DNA of 64,000 nucleotides, from positions 1-64,000 of the forward strand of contig CAZXRQ010000001.1 of assembly GCA_964642795.1 (NCBI GenBank), given 5' to 3'. This DNA is from JAVVVD01 sp964642795. GTDB lineage: Bacteria > Bacillota > Clostridia > Christensenellales > CAG-138. Position 1 is the first letter of the stretch. Each line of letters starts with the position of its first letter. Position numbers and translations under genes: made by a program. The notes below the pieces were generated by a model. The model saw only the letters and a list, made by a program, of their open reading frames with translations. It was not told where the DNA came from and ran no database searches. This document shows, piece by piece, positions 8,114-16,969 of the stretch.

Positions 8114-9262
8114 ATGTCCAAAAGAATGATGGCTTGCGTGCTGGCGGTTATAACGCTGATAACGGCGCTTATTCCGGCCACGGCGCTTGCGCGCGACGAG
8201 TTGAGCAATACCGATCCATCGCGCTACTATATTGTACTCGATACTGGAAATCAGGTTGTTACGGTATACGAGCAGGATGACAACGGCGAGTATACCCGCA
8301 TAGTCCGGCGGATGGTCTGCACATCCGGCAAGACGGAGGCCATATCCGAGACCGAGCCAGCAAGCCCAACTCCCACCGGCACATGGAAGATAGGCGCGCG
8401 CGAGCGGTTTGGCAAATTTGCGGCGTTTGGTGCTGAATACGCCCGTTACTGGACGCAGATAGTGGGCGGCATATACTTTCATTCGATCATGTTCGGAAGC
8501 CGCGAGGTGGACGATATAAAAAAGGGCCCGTTCAGCAGACTGGGCAGCCGCGCTTCGCATGGCTGCGTCAGACTGTATGTTGAGGATGCCAAATGGCTCT
8601 ACTACAATGCCTGCCCGGGTACTACGGTAAGGGTAACGAGCGGGATAGGTGAAAACCGCAACCTTGTAAAGCTGCTTAAGACGGATATGTCCTTTGACGA
8701 ATACGCCGCCTTCCAGCAAAACATATACGATGAGCCGGAGCTTCCAAACAGCACCGCCTGGATAGTATCAGACCGGGCGGAGATGCGCACCGGCAATGGC
8801 ACCAACGATAAGCGCATCCGTTCGCTGGGCGAAGGGACCGAGGTGGAGGTGCTGCAGGAGGGCGATCCCTGGGTAAAGATACTTGTAGGCGGGCGCGAGG
8901 GTTATGTTAAGCGCTGCTACATCACCTATGAACAGGGCGTGCTGCAGTCAACGCCGGAGGGCAACTATGTTTCCGGCACAATATATATGTACGAACAGCC
9001 GGACCGGCGTTCCACAGTGCTGTATAAGGTGGCAAGGGATTCCAGCCTTGTTATAGTGGAGCGGGGAGAGGATTACACGCTTATAGATTACTGGGGCACG
9101 CTGGGCTACATACAGACCCGCTACATCAAGACCGGCTGGGCTACGCTGTATGATTGGGCGGATGAATATACAGCCACCCAAACGGATGCGGAGATTTCGG
9201 GCACGGATGCCTCGGATACGGATGCCGTAGCCGCGGACGCAACCGGCACCGATGCGAACTGA
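8114..9262 (+). CDS. Secreted L,D-transpeptidase with SH3-like repeats
   Basis: The product is about 382 residues. A cleavable-looking signal peptide ends near ATALA (about residue 26). The YkuD domain (about 37-180) has ASHGCVRL with Cys151. Two bacterial SH3-like modules follow (about 230-290 and 300-350; pattern LGEGTEVEVLQEGDPWVKI and GREGYVKRCYI). The tail is rich in Thr, Asp and Ala. SH3b modules bind the cell wall. ATG 8114 was chosen over an upstream ATG at 8060 because GGGAGGGT precedes it and the signal peptide begins there. It is paralogous to the preceding gene. Confidence 0.9.
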   Translation: MSKRMMACVLAVITLITALIPATALARDELSNTDPSRYYIVLDTGNQVVTVYEQDDNGEYTRIVRRMVCTSGKTEAISETEPASPTPTGTWKIGARERFGKFAAFGAEYARYWTQIVGGIYFHSIMFGSREVDDIKKGPFSRLGSRASHGCVRLYVEDAKWLYYNACPGTTVRVTSGIGENRNLVKLLKTDMSFDEYAAFQQNIYDEPELPNSTAWIVSDRAEMRTGNGTNDKRIRSLGEGTEVEVLQEGDPWVKILVGGREGYVKRCYITYEQGVLQSTPEGNYVSGTIYMYEQPDRRSTVLYKVARDSSLVIVERGEDYTLIDYWGTLGYIQTRYIKTGWATLYDWADEYTATQTDAEISGTDASDTDAVAADATGTDAN

Positions 9263-9271
9263 GGTAGCAAT

Positions 9272-10288
9272 ATGAAAAAGACGATTTGTTTAGTATTGAT
9301 ATTTATATTGGCGGTGTGCGCAGGCTGTAACGCCGCGCCTTCTGCTGCGGAGCCGGAGCCTGCGACTGAGCCGGAGGGACAGCTTCGCGTGTTTGGTAAG
9401 GACATAACCGTAGCGTTGCTGTCGGGCAGCGATATGTTCAGCTATGGGGTTGGTATGCAGGCGGATGCGCTGGGAATAGATTTACGAATCGTAGACAGCA
9501 TAGAGGATGCTTCCGGCACAGATATAATTATAGCCTACATGCCGGACGAAGAGCAGCTTGAGATTGCCGCAATGCCGGTAATAGCATATACGAACGACGC
9601 TTCACTACATCCTGCAACGGGCAGTTCAATTGTTTACGATGCCGACAGCGAGCTGGAAGCCGCACTTGACGTGATGTTTACCTATGTGTCGCATGAAGCG
9701 CCCGTGCGCATAGTGTGCATGTACGAAGGCGGCCCGGACAGCGCGCCTGCTTTGGCGGTCGCACGTATGAATGAAGAGGGCAAGCTGTATATAAAGGGCG
9801 AGATATCAGCCGAGGAATCCGGCGGAGCGGACGAAGCGGTGGCACAGCTTGAAACGTTGCTTGCGGATATTGTCCCCGGGCTGCTGGATACCCTGTTCAC
9901 CTCCGATGCGGAGCTTGCGATGGCGGCATACGATGTGCTTGAAGCGGCAAAACGCAGTGACGCGGTAGAGGTAATAACCGCAGGGCTGAATATGGATATA
10001 GTAGCAGCCATGATAAACGACCATTTTCTTATGGGAGCGGCAGTCGGTGCAAACGAACAGGGTGCGGGCGCTTTGGCTGTGAGGATGGCTGTGGAATATC
10101 TTGCGGGCGGCAGGGTGGAGGACGTTATGCTTGCGCCGTTTGCGCTATACTCGGACGACGTTATAGCTGCGACCGCGGATGCGTATGACGGGATGCCGTT
10201 GGACGAGGTACTGCTAGCACTGGATGAGCAGACCGGCGCGTTGTATCAAACCCATACCGTAGAGTATCTTGCAGAATACTATGAGTGA
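9272..10288 (+). CDS. Lipoprotein with periplasmic-binding-protein-like fold
   Basis: This 338-residue protein has a lipobox (LAVCAGC) with the lipidated cysteine near residue 19 and then a Pro/Glu-rich spacer. The body resembles the type 1 periplasmic sugar-binding fold: ITVALLSGSDMFSYGVGMQADALG at the start, then GTDIIIAYMPD, and later VITAGLNMDIVAAMINDHFLMGAAVGANEQGAGALAVRMA. No permease or ATPase gene is beside it, so it may sense rather than import a ligand. Its end overlaps the next gene by 8 bases. Confidence 0.65.
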   Translation: MKKTICLVLIFILAVCAGCNAAPSAAEPEPATEPEGQLRVFGKDITVALLSGSDMFSYGVGMQADALGIDLRIVDSIEDASGTDIIIAYMPDEEQLEIAAMPVIAYTNDASLHPATGSSIVYDADSELEAALDVMFTYVSHEAPVRIVCMYEGGPDSAPALAVARMNEEGKLYIKGEISAEESGGADEAVAQLETLLADIVPGLLDTLFTSDAELAMAAYDVLEAAKRSDAVEVITAGLNMDIVAAMINDHFLMGAAVGANEQGAGALAVRMAVEYLAGGRVEDVMLAPFALYSDDVIAATADAYDGMPLDEVLLALDEQTGALYQTHTVEYLAEYYE

Positions 10289-11258
10289 CAAAAGGGAGCG
10301 CATAGTAGGACACATACTTGCGCTTATCTCCACGATGGTGTGGGGATCGACCTTCATATTCACAAAGCTGTTGCTGGAGGCGTTTACACCTATACAGCTC
10401 CTTGTGATACGCTATGTCATTGCTTATATTGCAGGCTGCATTGCTGCGCCCCGTTTTTTCAAGCCTACCAAGGATGAATGGACGTTCCTTTTGCTGGGCA
10501 TAACCGCCTGCAGCCTGTATACATGGTTGGAGAACACCGCAGTAAACCTTACGCAGGCGAGCAATGTAAGCATAATAATTACAACGTCGCCATTGTTCAT
10601 AGCGATACTCGCACATTTTTTTACCCGGGACGAAAAGCTGTCCAAAAAATCTGCGATGGGCTCAGTGGTGGCGCTGGCGGGCGTGGCGCTTGTGGTGTTC
10701 AACGGCTCCGCCGTGCTTAACCTAAAGCCTGCGGGGGACCTGCTTGCATTGGCAGCGGCGCTGTGCTGGGCGATATACAGTCTGCTGGCAAAGGGAATTG
10801 TTGGGAAATACGACGGCTTTGTAATGACCCGCAAGGTGATATTCTACGGCCTTATTACATCCATACCGCTGATGCTTCTTGAGCATAAGCCGTTTAATTT
10901 TTCTGCGCTGTTCGATTTCAAGATGGCGTTCTGTATGCTGGCGCTTCCGTTATTGGGAAGTAACCTATGCAATGTGCTGTGGCATGGCGCGATGAAGCGT
11001 ATTGGCATAGTTGCAGCCAATACATATCTTTACCTTATCCCGTTTTTTACCGTAGGACTTGCGGCGCTTGTGCTGGATGAGCGTATAACCTGGATGGCGA
11101 TGCTGGGTGCGGTGCTGATAATAGCGGGGCTTGTGCTTGCGTCGCGCCGCGGCGTTCAAGTGGAGGTGCCGTCGGAGGAGCTTACTCCTGAACAGCTTAA
11201 AAGCCTGCGCGATATTTCCGCAAAGCGGGACGAGGCTGAGAAGGGATCGGATGGATAA
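10281..11258 (+). CDS. EamA (DMT) family transporter
   Basis: This protein of about 325 residues has ten hydrophobic helices in two EamA repeats (about 10-145 and 155-295). A typical signature is MVWGSTFIFTKLLLEAFTP near the start. The C-terminal tail is charged. The DMT superfamily exports or imports small metabolites, and the substrate cannot be predicted. ATG 10281 overlaps the end of the preceding lipoprotein gene by 8 bases. The stop overlaps the next start (ATGGATAA), so three genes are coupled. Confidence 0.85.
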   Translation: MSDKRERIVGHILALISTMVWGSTFIFTKLLLEAFTPIQLLVIRYVIAYIAGCIAAPRFFKPTKDEWTFLLLGITACSLYTWLENTAVNLTQASNVSIIITTSPLFIAILAHFFTRDEKLSKKSAMGSVVALAGVALVVFNGSAVLNLKPAGDLLALAAALCWAIYSLLAKGIVGKYDGFVMTRKVIFYGLITSIPLMLLEHKPFNFSALFDFKMAFCMLALPLLGSNLCNVLWHGAMKRIGIVAANTYLYLIPFFTVGLAALVLDERITWMAMLGAVLIIAGLVLASRRGVQVEVPSEELTPEQLKSLRDISAKRDEAEKGSDG

Positions 11259-11961
11259 CGGCTGGAACCCGTGGCACGGCTGCCATAAGTACAGCGAGGG
11301 CTGCCAAAACTGCTATGTTTACCGCATGGACGCCCGTCATGAGCGGGACAGCTCGGAGGTAAAAAAGACCGGCGCGTTCGATTTGCCACTGAAGCATACG
11401 CGCGACGGCAGCTATAAGCTGCGCTCCGGCATGGTGTATACCTGCTTCACATCGGACTTCTTTTTGGAGGATGCGGACGAGTGGCGGGCGGAGGCGTGGC
11501 GCATGATGAAGCAGCGGAGCGATTTACAGTTTTTGTTCATCACAAAGCGCATACTCCGTGCGGAGGAGTGCTTCCCGCGGGATTGGGGCTCCGGCTATCC
11601 GAATGTGCATATAGGCTGCACTATGGAGAACCAGCGCCGCGCTGACGAGCGCATGGAGGTGTTTAAAAGCCTGCCGATAGCGTATAAGTACGTTATATGC
11701 GAACCGCTTCTTTCCCGCATAGACTTCGGCACACAGCTTGGACCGTGGGCGGAGCAGCTCATAGCGGGCGGCGAGTCCGGTATGGAGGCCCGCACCTGCG
11801 ATTATGAATGGGTGCTGTTTCTGCGCGATCAATGCAGGGCTGCCGGCGTTAAATTCCATTTTAAGCAGACAGGCGCAAACTTTGTAAAGGACGGCAGGCG
11901 TTATTCCATACCGCGCAAGCTGCAGGGCAAGCAGGCGCGGAAGGCGGGTATAGACGTTTGA
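11251..11961 (+). CDS. DUF5131 (phage Gp37/Gp68-like) protein
   Basis: This 236-residue protein opens with NGWNPWHGCHKYSEGCQNCYVYRMD. The cysteines at 11, 18 and 21 form the C-x6-C-x2-C triad typical of DUF5131, which resembles a radical-SAM iron-sulfur site. Later family motifs are YTCFTSDFF, FLFITKR (about 95), HIGCTMENQ and ICEPLLS...WVIAGGESG-like text (LIAGGESGMEARTCDYEW). The biochemical function of the family is not established. ATG 11251 overlaps the EamA gene stop by 8 bases; the frame upstream of it lies over the transporter gene and is not used. Confidence 0.8.
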   Translation: MDNGWNPWHGCHKYSEGCQNCYVYRMDARHERDSSEVKKTGAFDLPLKHTRDGSYKLRSGMVYTCFTSDFFLEDADEWRAEAWRMMKQRSDLQFLFITKRILRAEECFPRDWGSGYPNVHIGCTMENQRRADERMEVFKSLPIAYKYVICEPLLSRIDFGTQLGPWAEQLIAGGESGMEARTCDYEWVLFLRDQCRAAGVKFHFKQTGANFVKDGRRYSIPRKLQGKQARKAGIDV

Positions 11962-12004
11962 CAGCGTCGGATGATGTATAAACATATTTTATTGCCGACA
12001 ATTC

Positions 12005-12033
12005 TTTACACACGGCGGCGGTATATATATAAT
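12005..12033 (+). promoter_or_regulatory. Strong promoter of nfnAB
   Basis: TTTACA (12005-12010) and TATAAT (12028-12033) are separated by exactly 17 bases, and the DNA next to the -10 alternates TA. The 5' leader is about 33 bases, too short for a riboswitch. Confidence 0.8.
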
Positions 12034-12072
12034 AGTTTAGGTAACTGATTAAATAACTACGGAGGCAATACG

Positions 12073-12936
12073 ATGCAGGAAAAAAAGCCATACCAGATAC
12101 TCAGAAAAGAGCGGCTCAACCCTACCGTGACGCTTATGGACATATATGCGCCTGCGGTGGCAAAAAAAGCGTTGCCGGGGCAGTTCATAATACTGCGAGT
12201 TGACGCCGATGGCGAGCGTATACCGCTTACCATAGCCAATGCGGATCATGATACCGGCGCTGTTACCATAATTTATCAGATAGTGGGCGCTACCACTAAG
12301 CTGATCGACAGCCTTAACGAAGGCGATGCGCTGCACGATTTTGTAGGCCCGCTGGGTCGCCCCACCGAGATCGAAGGCCTGAAGAAGGTCGCCGTAGTGG
12401 GCGGCGGCGTAGGCTGCGCTATAGCGTTGCCGGTAGCCAAGGCGTTGCACGCACAGGGTACGATCGTACATTCCATAATCGGATTCCGCTGTGAGGATCT
12501 CGTTATACTTGAAAAAGAGTTTGACGCCGTAAGCGATCAGCTTCTTCGCATGAGCGACGACGGCACCTGGGGCGAGAAAGGGCTTGTTACGGACGCCCTC
12601 AAATCCCTCATCGACGGCGGCGAAAAATACGACGAGGTCATAGCCATAGGGCCGTTGATAATGATGAAATTCGTTTGCAGGCTTACCCGCGAGTATGGAC
12701 TAAAGACTACGGTAAGCATGAACCCCATAATGATAGACGGTACCGGTATGTGCGGCGGCTGCCGCTTAACCGTTGGCGGCGAGACCAAGTTTGCCTGCGT
12801 GGATGGACCGGATTTCGACGGGCATCTTGTAGACTTTGACGAGGCTATGAAGCGCGGCGCAATGTACAAGGAATTTGAAAAACACGCATACGAGGAGACC
12901 TGTAATCTGCTGAAGGGGGGCGCTGAAAATGCCTAA
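12073..12936 (+). CDS. nfnA: NADH-dependent ferredoxin:NADP+ oxidoreductase, small subunit (NfnA-like)
   Basis: The 287-residue protein belongs to the sulfide/dihydroorotate-dehydrogenase-like FAD/NAD-binding family. An FAD domain covers about 5-100. A nucleotide-binding VGGGVGCAIALP stretch lies at about 109-120. A [2Fe-2S] site lies at the end: Asp222, Cys227, Cys230 and Cys242. One aspartate with three cysteines is what I recall from structures of NfnA. Together with NfnB it couples NADPH, NADH and ferredoxin by flavin-based electron bifurcation. ACGGAGG precedes the start. Its stop overlaps nfnB by 8 bases. Confidence 0.88.
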   Translation: MQEKKPYQILRKERLNPTVTLMDIYAPAVAKKALPGQFIILRVDADGERIPLTIANADHDTGAVTIIYQIVGATTKLIDSLNEGDALHDFVGPLGRPTEIEGLKKVAVVGGGVGCAIALPVAKALHAQGTIVHSIIGFRCEDLVILEKEFDAVSDQLLRMSDDGTWGEKGLVTDALKSLIDGGEKYDEVIAIGPLIMMKFVCRLTREYGLKTTVSMNPIMIDGTGMCGGCRLTVGGETKFACVDGPDFDGHLVDFDEAMKRGAMYKEFEKHAYEETCNLLKGGAENA

Positions 12937-14317
12937 TATGTCGCTTGCCAAAAACGTAATGCCGGCACAGGAGCCGGATGTAAGAAACAAGAACTTCTCC
13001 GAGGTGGCGTTAGGCTATTCGGAGGAGCAGGCGCTGGACGAGGCGGAGCGCTGCCTCAACTGCAAGAACAAGCCCTGTATATCGGGCTGCCCGGTAGGCA
13101 TAGATATCCCCGCATTTATCGCCAAAATACGCGAGCACGATTTTGAGGGCGCGTATCAGGTCATAGCGAAGGACAGCAGCCTTCCGGCAGTGTGCGGCCG
13201 CGTATGCCCACAGGAGAGCCAGTGCGAGTGCAAGTGCGTTCGCGGCATTAAGGGCGAACCTGTCGGCATAGGACGTCTTGAGCGCTTTGTGGCGGACTGG
13301 CATGCGGCACATACCGACGGCAGCGTGGAGCTTCCCCAAAAGAACGGCCATCGCGTCGCGGTGATAGGCTCCGGCCCGTCCGGACTTACCTGCGCAGGCG
13401 AGCTTGCCCGCCGCGGCTACGATGTGACCGTGTTCGAGGCGCTGCATGTTGCAGGCGGCGTGCTTATGTACGGCATTCCTGAGTTTCGTCTGCCCAAGGC
13501 GATAGTGCAGGCCGAGGTGGAGACCCTGCGCAAGCTGGGCGTTACCATAAACACCAACATGGTCATCGGCAAGACCGAATCCGTGGACGAGCTGTTCCAC
13601 GACGGCTTCGAGGCTGTGTTTATTGGCAGCGGCGCGGGCCTTCCCAGCTTTATGAAGATACCCGGTGAAAACCTCAACGCCGTTTATTCCGCAAACGAGT
13701 TCCTCACCCGCGTAAACCTTATGAAGGCTTACCGTGAGGGCTCTGCAACGCCAATAAAAAAGAACGACCGCGTGGCGGTGGTTGGCGGCGGCAATGTGGC
13801 TATGGATGCGGCGCGCTGCGCAAAACGCCTTGGCGCAAAGGAAGTATACATAGTATACCGCCGCAGTGAAGCGGAGCTTCCTGCCCGTCATGAGGAGGTT
13901 GAGCACGCGGAGGAGGAGGGCATTATATTCAAGTTCCTCACCAACCCCGTTGAGATACTCGGCGACGAGAACCGCTACGTATCCGGCATCAAGTGCGTGG
14001 AGATGGAGCTTGGCGAGCCCGATGCGTCCGGTCGCCGCAGACCGGTTACAAAGCCAGGCAGCGAGTTCGTCATCGACGTGGACTGCGTCGTAATGAGCAT
14101 AGGCACCTCGCCCAACCCGCTTATCAAGAGTACCACAGAGGGCCTCGATACCCAGAAATGGGGTGGTATAATCGCGGATGAGGAGACCGGACTTACCTCC
14201 CGCGAGGGTGTGTACGCAGGCGGCGACGCTGTAACCGGCGCTGCTACCGTTATACTCGCAATGGGCGCCGGCAAGACTGCTGCCGCCGCTATCGACGACT
14301 ATATCAAAAATAAATAA
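12929..14317 (+). CDS. nfnB: NfnB / glutamate-synthase-small-subunit-like oxidoreductase
   Basis: This 462-residue protein has an N-terminal two-cluster ferredoxin-like region (C42, C45, C50, C54 and C89, C93, C99, C101, C103), then an FAD site with GSGPSG at 147-152 and an NADP site VVGGGNVAMDAARCA near 284. It looks like the homotetrameric NADPH glutamate synthase (GltA) annotation. Directly behind nfnA, and with no large GltB-type subunit here, it is better read as the large NfnAB subunit. The bifurcating role is inferred from the pairing. Confidence 0.88.
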   Translation: MPNMSLAKNVMPAQEPDVRNKNFSEVALGYSEEQALDEAERCLNCKNKPCISGCPVGIDIPAFIAKIREHDFEGAYQVIAKDSSLPAVCGRVCPQESQCECKCVRGIKGEPVGIGRLERFVADWHAAHTDGSVELPQKNGHRVAVIGSGPSGLTCAGELARRGYDVTVFEALHVAGGVLMYGIPEFRLPKAIVQAEVETLRKLGVTINTNMVIGKTESVDELFHDGFEAVFIGSGAGLPSFMKIPGENLNAVYSANEFLTRVNLMKAYREGSATPIKKNDRVAVVGGGNVAMDAARCAKRLGAKEVYIVYRRSEAELPARHEEVEHAEEEGIIFKFLTNPVEILGDENRYVSGIKCVEMELGEPDASGRRRPVTKPGSEFVIDVDCVVMSIGTSPNPLIKSTTEGLDTQKWGGIIADEETGLTSREGVYAGGDAVTGAATVILAMGAGKTAAAAIDDYIKNK

Positions 14318-14331
14318 GCACATATTTTGGG

Positions 14332-14361
14332 CGGCGCTCATATGCTGAGCGCCGTTCCTTT
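14332..14361 (+). terminator. Terminator of nfnAB
   Basis: CGGCGCTCA (14332-14340) and TGAGCGCCG (14346-14354) form a perfect 9-pair stem with a 5-base loop, followed by TTCCTTT. Confidence 0.75.
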
Positions 14362-14381
14362 ATTGAAAAGGGGGAAGTATT

Positions 14382-14726
14382 ATCAGCCCCGCATTGTACA
14401 TCTGCATTTTCATGCCGCTGATACTGGCGCTGCTTACAGAGCATAACGAAAAACAACAGCGGATCAAACAGTTAGTCAAACGAAAGACCTCAAAAGGAGC
14501 GCAGCATAATATGACCGAGGAAACCATCAAGAGCTTTTTAGGCAAGGAATGCCTTATATATATGCTGAACAATCAGATGACCGGCACCATTGAATCACTC
14601 AGCGACAACTGGCTGTCCGTACGTGTGGGCGACGCCGTGGATATAGTAAACGTGGAATATATAAGCCGCATACGCGAGTACCCGCGCACCAGGTCAGGTA
14701 AAAAACGTTCAATAATTGCCGATTAG
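14382..14726 (+). CDS. DUF6897-like protein with an N-terminal membrane segment; non-standard start likely
   Basis: The frame encodes SPALYICIFMPLILALL, a membrane helix, then a basic stretch (KQLVKRKTSKG). About 70 soluble residues follow, beginning at MTEETIKSFLGKECLIY, which look like the small SH3/Lsm-like DUF6897 family. No ATG, GTG or TTG lies at a sensible distance from the ribosome-binding site AGGGGGAA (14369-14376). ATC at 14382 or ATT at 14379 fits best; TTG 14394 is 18 bases away. ATG 14511 has its own AAAAGGAG (14492-14499), so a second, soluble product from 14511 is possible. Function unknown. Confidence 0.6.
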   Translation: MSPALYICIFMPLILALLTEHNEKQQRIKQLVKRKTSKGAQHNMTEETIKSFLGKECLIYMLNNQMTGTIESLSDNWLSVRVGDAVDIVNVEYISRIREYPRTRSGKKRSIIAD

Positions 14727-14766
14727 GGCATACATAGCCACAAATAATGAGGGGAGCAGATCATTA

Positions 14767-16053
14767 ATGGAAGCAAAATCCCGACGCCATACCATGTTCA
14801 CAAAGCCGGAAAAGGGTTGGATAATGTATGACTGGGCCAATTCCGCATATTCTATTTTTATCGCGGTTGTATTGCCGCTGTTCGCTGCCAGCCTTGCGGC
14901 GGAGGCGGGGGTGGATACCGTTACACACACTGCAAACTGGGGCATTGCAAGCTCGATAGCCTGTGCGATAGTTGCCGTGTGCGCGCCGATACTTGGCGCA
15001 ATGGCGGATTACAAGGGGTTAAGGAAGCGCTTTTTTATTGCGTTTTTCATAATAGGCGTGCTGTCTACCGGCATAATCCCCGTAGTAAACAACTATATGG
15101 CCATACTTATAATATACGGCGTGACCAACTTTGGCTTTGCGGGCGCAAATGTGTTCTATGATGCTTTTTTGATCGACGTTACCACGGTGAACCGTATGGA
15201 TAAGGTGAGCACGTGGGCGTTTGGCATGGGATATATCGGCGGCAGTACGATACCGTTCCTCGTGACCATAGCCATGTCCACATTCGGCCATCTTATCGGA
15301 ATAACCGGTGCTATGACGATGCAGATTTCCGCACTGATTACTGCGGTGTGGTGGGCTGTGTTCACAATACCGTTCCTTAGAAACTGCAAGCAGCTTACCT
15401 CCATTCAGCCGGAGCGCGGGATAATTTCCAGCAGCTTCAAGCAGCTGGGGAATACGCTTAAGCACATCAAAAAGCACAAGTTCCTGTTCCTGTTTTTGAT
15501 TGGCTACTTCTTCTACATCGACGGCGTAGGCACAATAATCAAAATGGCAACCACATACGGCTCAGCTCTGGGTATTGACGATACCGCGCTGATGATAGGC
15601 TTGCTTATAACGCAGGTAGTGGCGTTCCCTTGCGCGATACTATACGGTAACCTCGCTGCAAAATACTCCGCCAAGCGTATGATACTCGTGGGTATATGCA
15701 CCTATTTCGGCGTGTGTTTGGTAGGGTATTTTATGTGCAAGGCATGGCATTTTTATCTGCTTGCGGCGCTGGTGGGTACGGCACAGGGCGGTATACAGGC
15801 GCTTTCGCGCAGCTACTTTGGCAAGCTTATCCCCGATAAGACGCGCGCAGGCGAATTCTTCGGGTTCTATAACATATTCTCCAAATTTGAGTCCGTGCTG
15901 GGCACGGCGCTTATGGCGCTTATCGTGAGCCTTACCGGCAATGTCAACGCAGGCGTGCTCAGCGTGCTTGCCATGTTTATTATAGGTGGCGCGATAACAC
16001 TGCGCGTACCTGACGATAAGGGCATGGCAGCGGCGGAGGATACTGCGACATAA
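14767..16053 (+). CDS. MFS transporter, UMF1/Atg22 family
   Basis: This protein of about 428 residues has twelve hydrophobic segments. It opens with the family signature WIMYDWANSAYSIFI, seen in Atg22-like (vacuole effluxer) and UMF1 transporters. GGALSRS-type text (GGIQALSRSYFGKLIP) occurs near 350. Yeast Atg22 exports amino acids; bacterial substrates are undefined. ATG 14767 is preferred to ATG 14716 because GAGGGGAG precedes it by about 10 bases and the conserved region starts soon after. Confidence 0.85.
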   Translation: MEAKSRRHTMFTKPEKGWIMYDWANSAYSIFIAVVLPLFAASLAAEAGVDTVTHTANWGIASSIACAIVAVCAPILGAMADYKGLRKRFFIAFFIIGVLSTGIIPVVNNYMAILIIYGVTNFGFAGANVFYDAFLIDVTTVNRMDKVSTWAFGMGYIGGSTIPFLVTIAMSTFGHLIGITGAMTMQISALITAVWWAVFTIPFLRNCKQLTSIQPERGIISSSFKQLGNTLKHIKKHKFLFLFLIGYFFYIDGVGTIIKMATTYGSALGIDDTALMIGLLITQVVAFPCAILYGNLAAKYSAKRMILVGICTYFGVCLVGYFMCKAWHFYLLAALVGTAQGGIQALSRSYFGKLIPDKTRAGEFFGFYNIFSKFESVLGTALMALIVSLTGNVNAGVLSVLAMFIIGGAITLRVPDDKGMAAAEDTAT

Positions 16054-16144
16054 CCTGCCGCAAATAAGACGTCTGCTTTTTGCACACCTTTTGTCTGGCG
16101 TACATACCTTGAGGTATAAAGCTAAGCAAGAGGTGTGTGCTGAT

Positions 16145-16951
16145 ATGAGAATACTTCAACGCGGCGATACGGGCAACGACGTAAAGCAGGTTCAGACGGC
16201 GCTGATTCGCGCGGGTTATGACCCGGGCGCAGTGGACGGCATATTCGGAGTAAAAACTGAGAATGCGGTAAAACGGTTCCAGCGCGTGCTGGGGCTGAAG
16301 GTGGACGGCATAGTCGGCCCTAACACATGGGCCTATCTTGAGCCGTTCTATTTGGAGACGGATCCATACGTGCTGCGCAGAGGCAGCAAGGGGGATAAGG
16401 TGCTGGCACTGCAGAAGGCGCTGGACGAGGCGGGCAACGACCCCGGCGATCTGGACGGCTTGTTTTGCACCAAAACGCTTGCGGCGGTAAAGGCATTCCA
16501 GCTGAAAAGCGGGCTTACGGACACGGGCGTGGTGGACGACAGCACATGGCTTGCGCTGTTGCCGTATCTGGATACCGACGGCGTACTGCTCAGACGCGGC
16601 GATTCGGGCGTATACGTATACGTGCTGCAGCTCGCGCTCAAGAGCTTGGGCTACGACCCCGGCAATACCGGCGGAGTATTTGATGTTAAGACGGAAAGCG
16701 CTGTAAAGCTGTTCCAAAGTGACAATGATCTGCGTGTGGACGGCATAGTAGGGCCCAAGACATGGGCGGTGTTGAAAAACGGTATGCCTGTGGAGGTGAT
16801 ACTCTATACGGTAAAGCGCGGTGATACGCTAAGCTCAATTGCCAAGAAGTACAACACTACCGTCGCAGAGCTGCTGGAGCTGAATCCCCGGCGCGACCCA
16901 AACCGCATATATGTCGGTGAGGTATTGAAGATACCGGTAACCGGCTCCTGA
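16145..16951 (+). CDS. Peptidoglycan-binding protein: three PG_binding_1 domains and one LysM
   Basis: This 268-residue protein consists of three repeats of a PG_binding_1 domain (about 4-70, 75-140 and 148-218; each with RxGDTG/RRGSKG, a YDPGxxDGxFxxKT-like core and VGPxTW), then a LysM domain (about 220-265; YTVKRGDTLSSIAKKYNTT). There is no signal peptide and no catalytic domain. Two GDP-type glycan-binding modes are therefore combined in one adaptor, possibly for the spore coat or cortex or released by lysis. ATG 16145 follows a weak AAGAGGTG. A strong hairpin follows the gene. Confidence 0.83.
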   Translation: MRILQRGDTGNDVKQVQTALIRAGYDPGAVDGIFGVKTENAVKRFQRVLGLKVDGIVGPNTWAYLEPFYLETDPYVLRRGSKGDKVLALQKALDEAGNDPGDLDGLFCTKTLAAVKAFQLKSGLTDTGVVDDSTWLALLPYLDTDGVLLRRGDSGVYVYVLQLALKSLGYDPGNTGGVFDVKTESAVKLFQSDNDLRVDGIVGPKTWAVLKNGMPVEVILYTVKRGDTLSSIAKKYNTTVAELLELNPRRDPNRIYVGEVLKIPVTGS

Positions 16952-16969
16952 TTAAACAGGCAAGGTCAA

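Noticed and set aside
7859..8719. A 286-codon minus-strand frame across the two L,D-transpeptidase genes
   Set aside because: It spans two real genes and their promoter and has no motif.
13010..14341. A 443-codon minus-strand frame opposite nfnB
   Set aside because: The plus strand encodes a protein with full iron-sulfur and nucleotide-binding motifs; the opposite frame has none.
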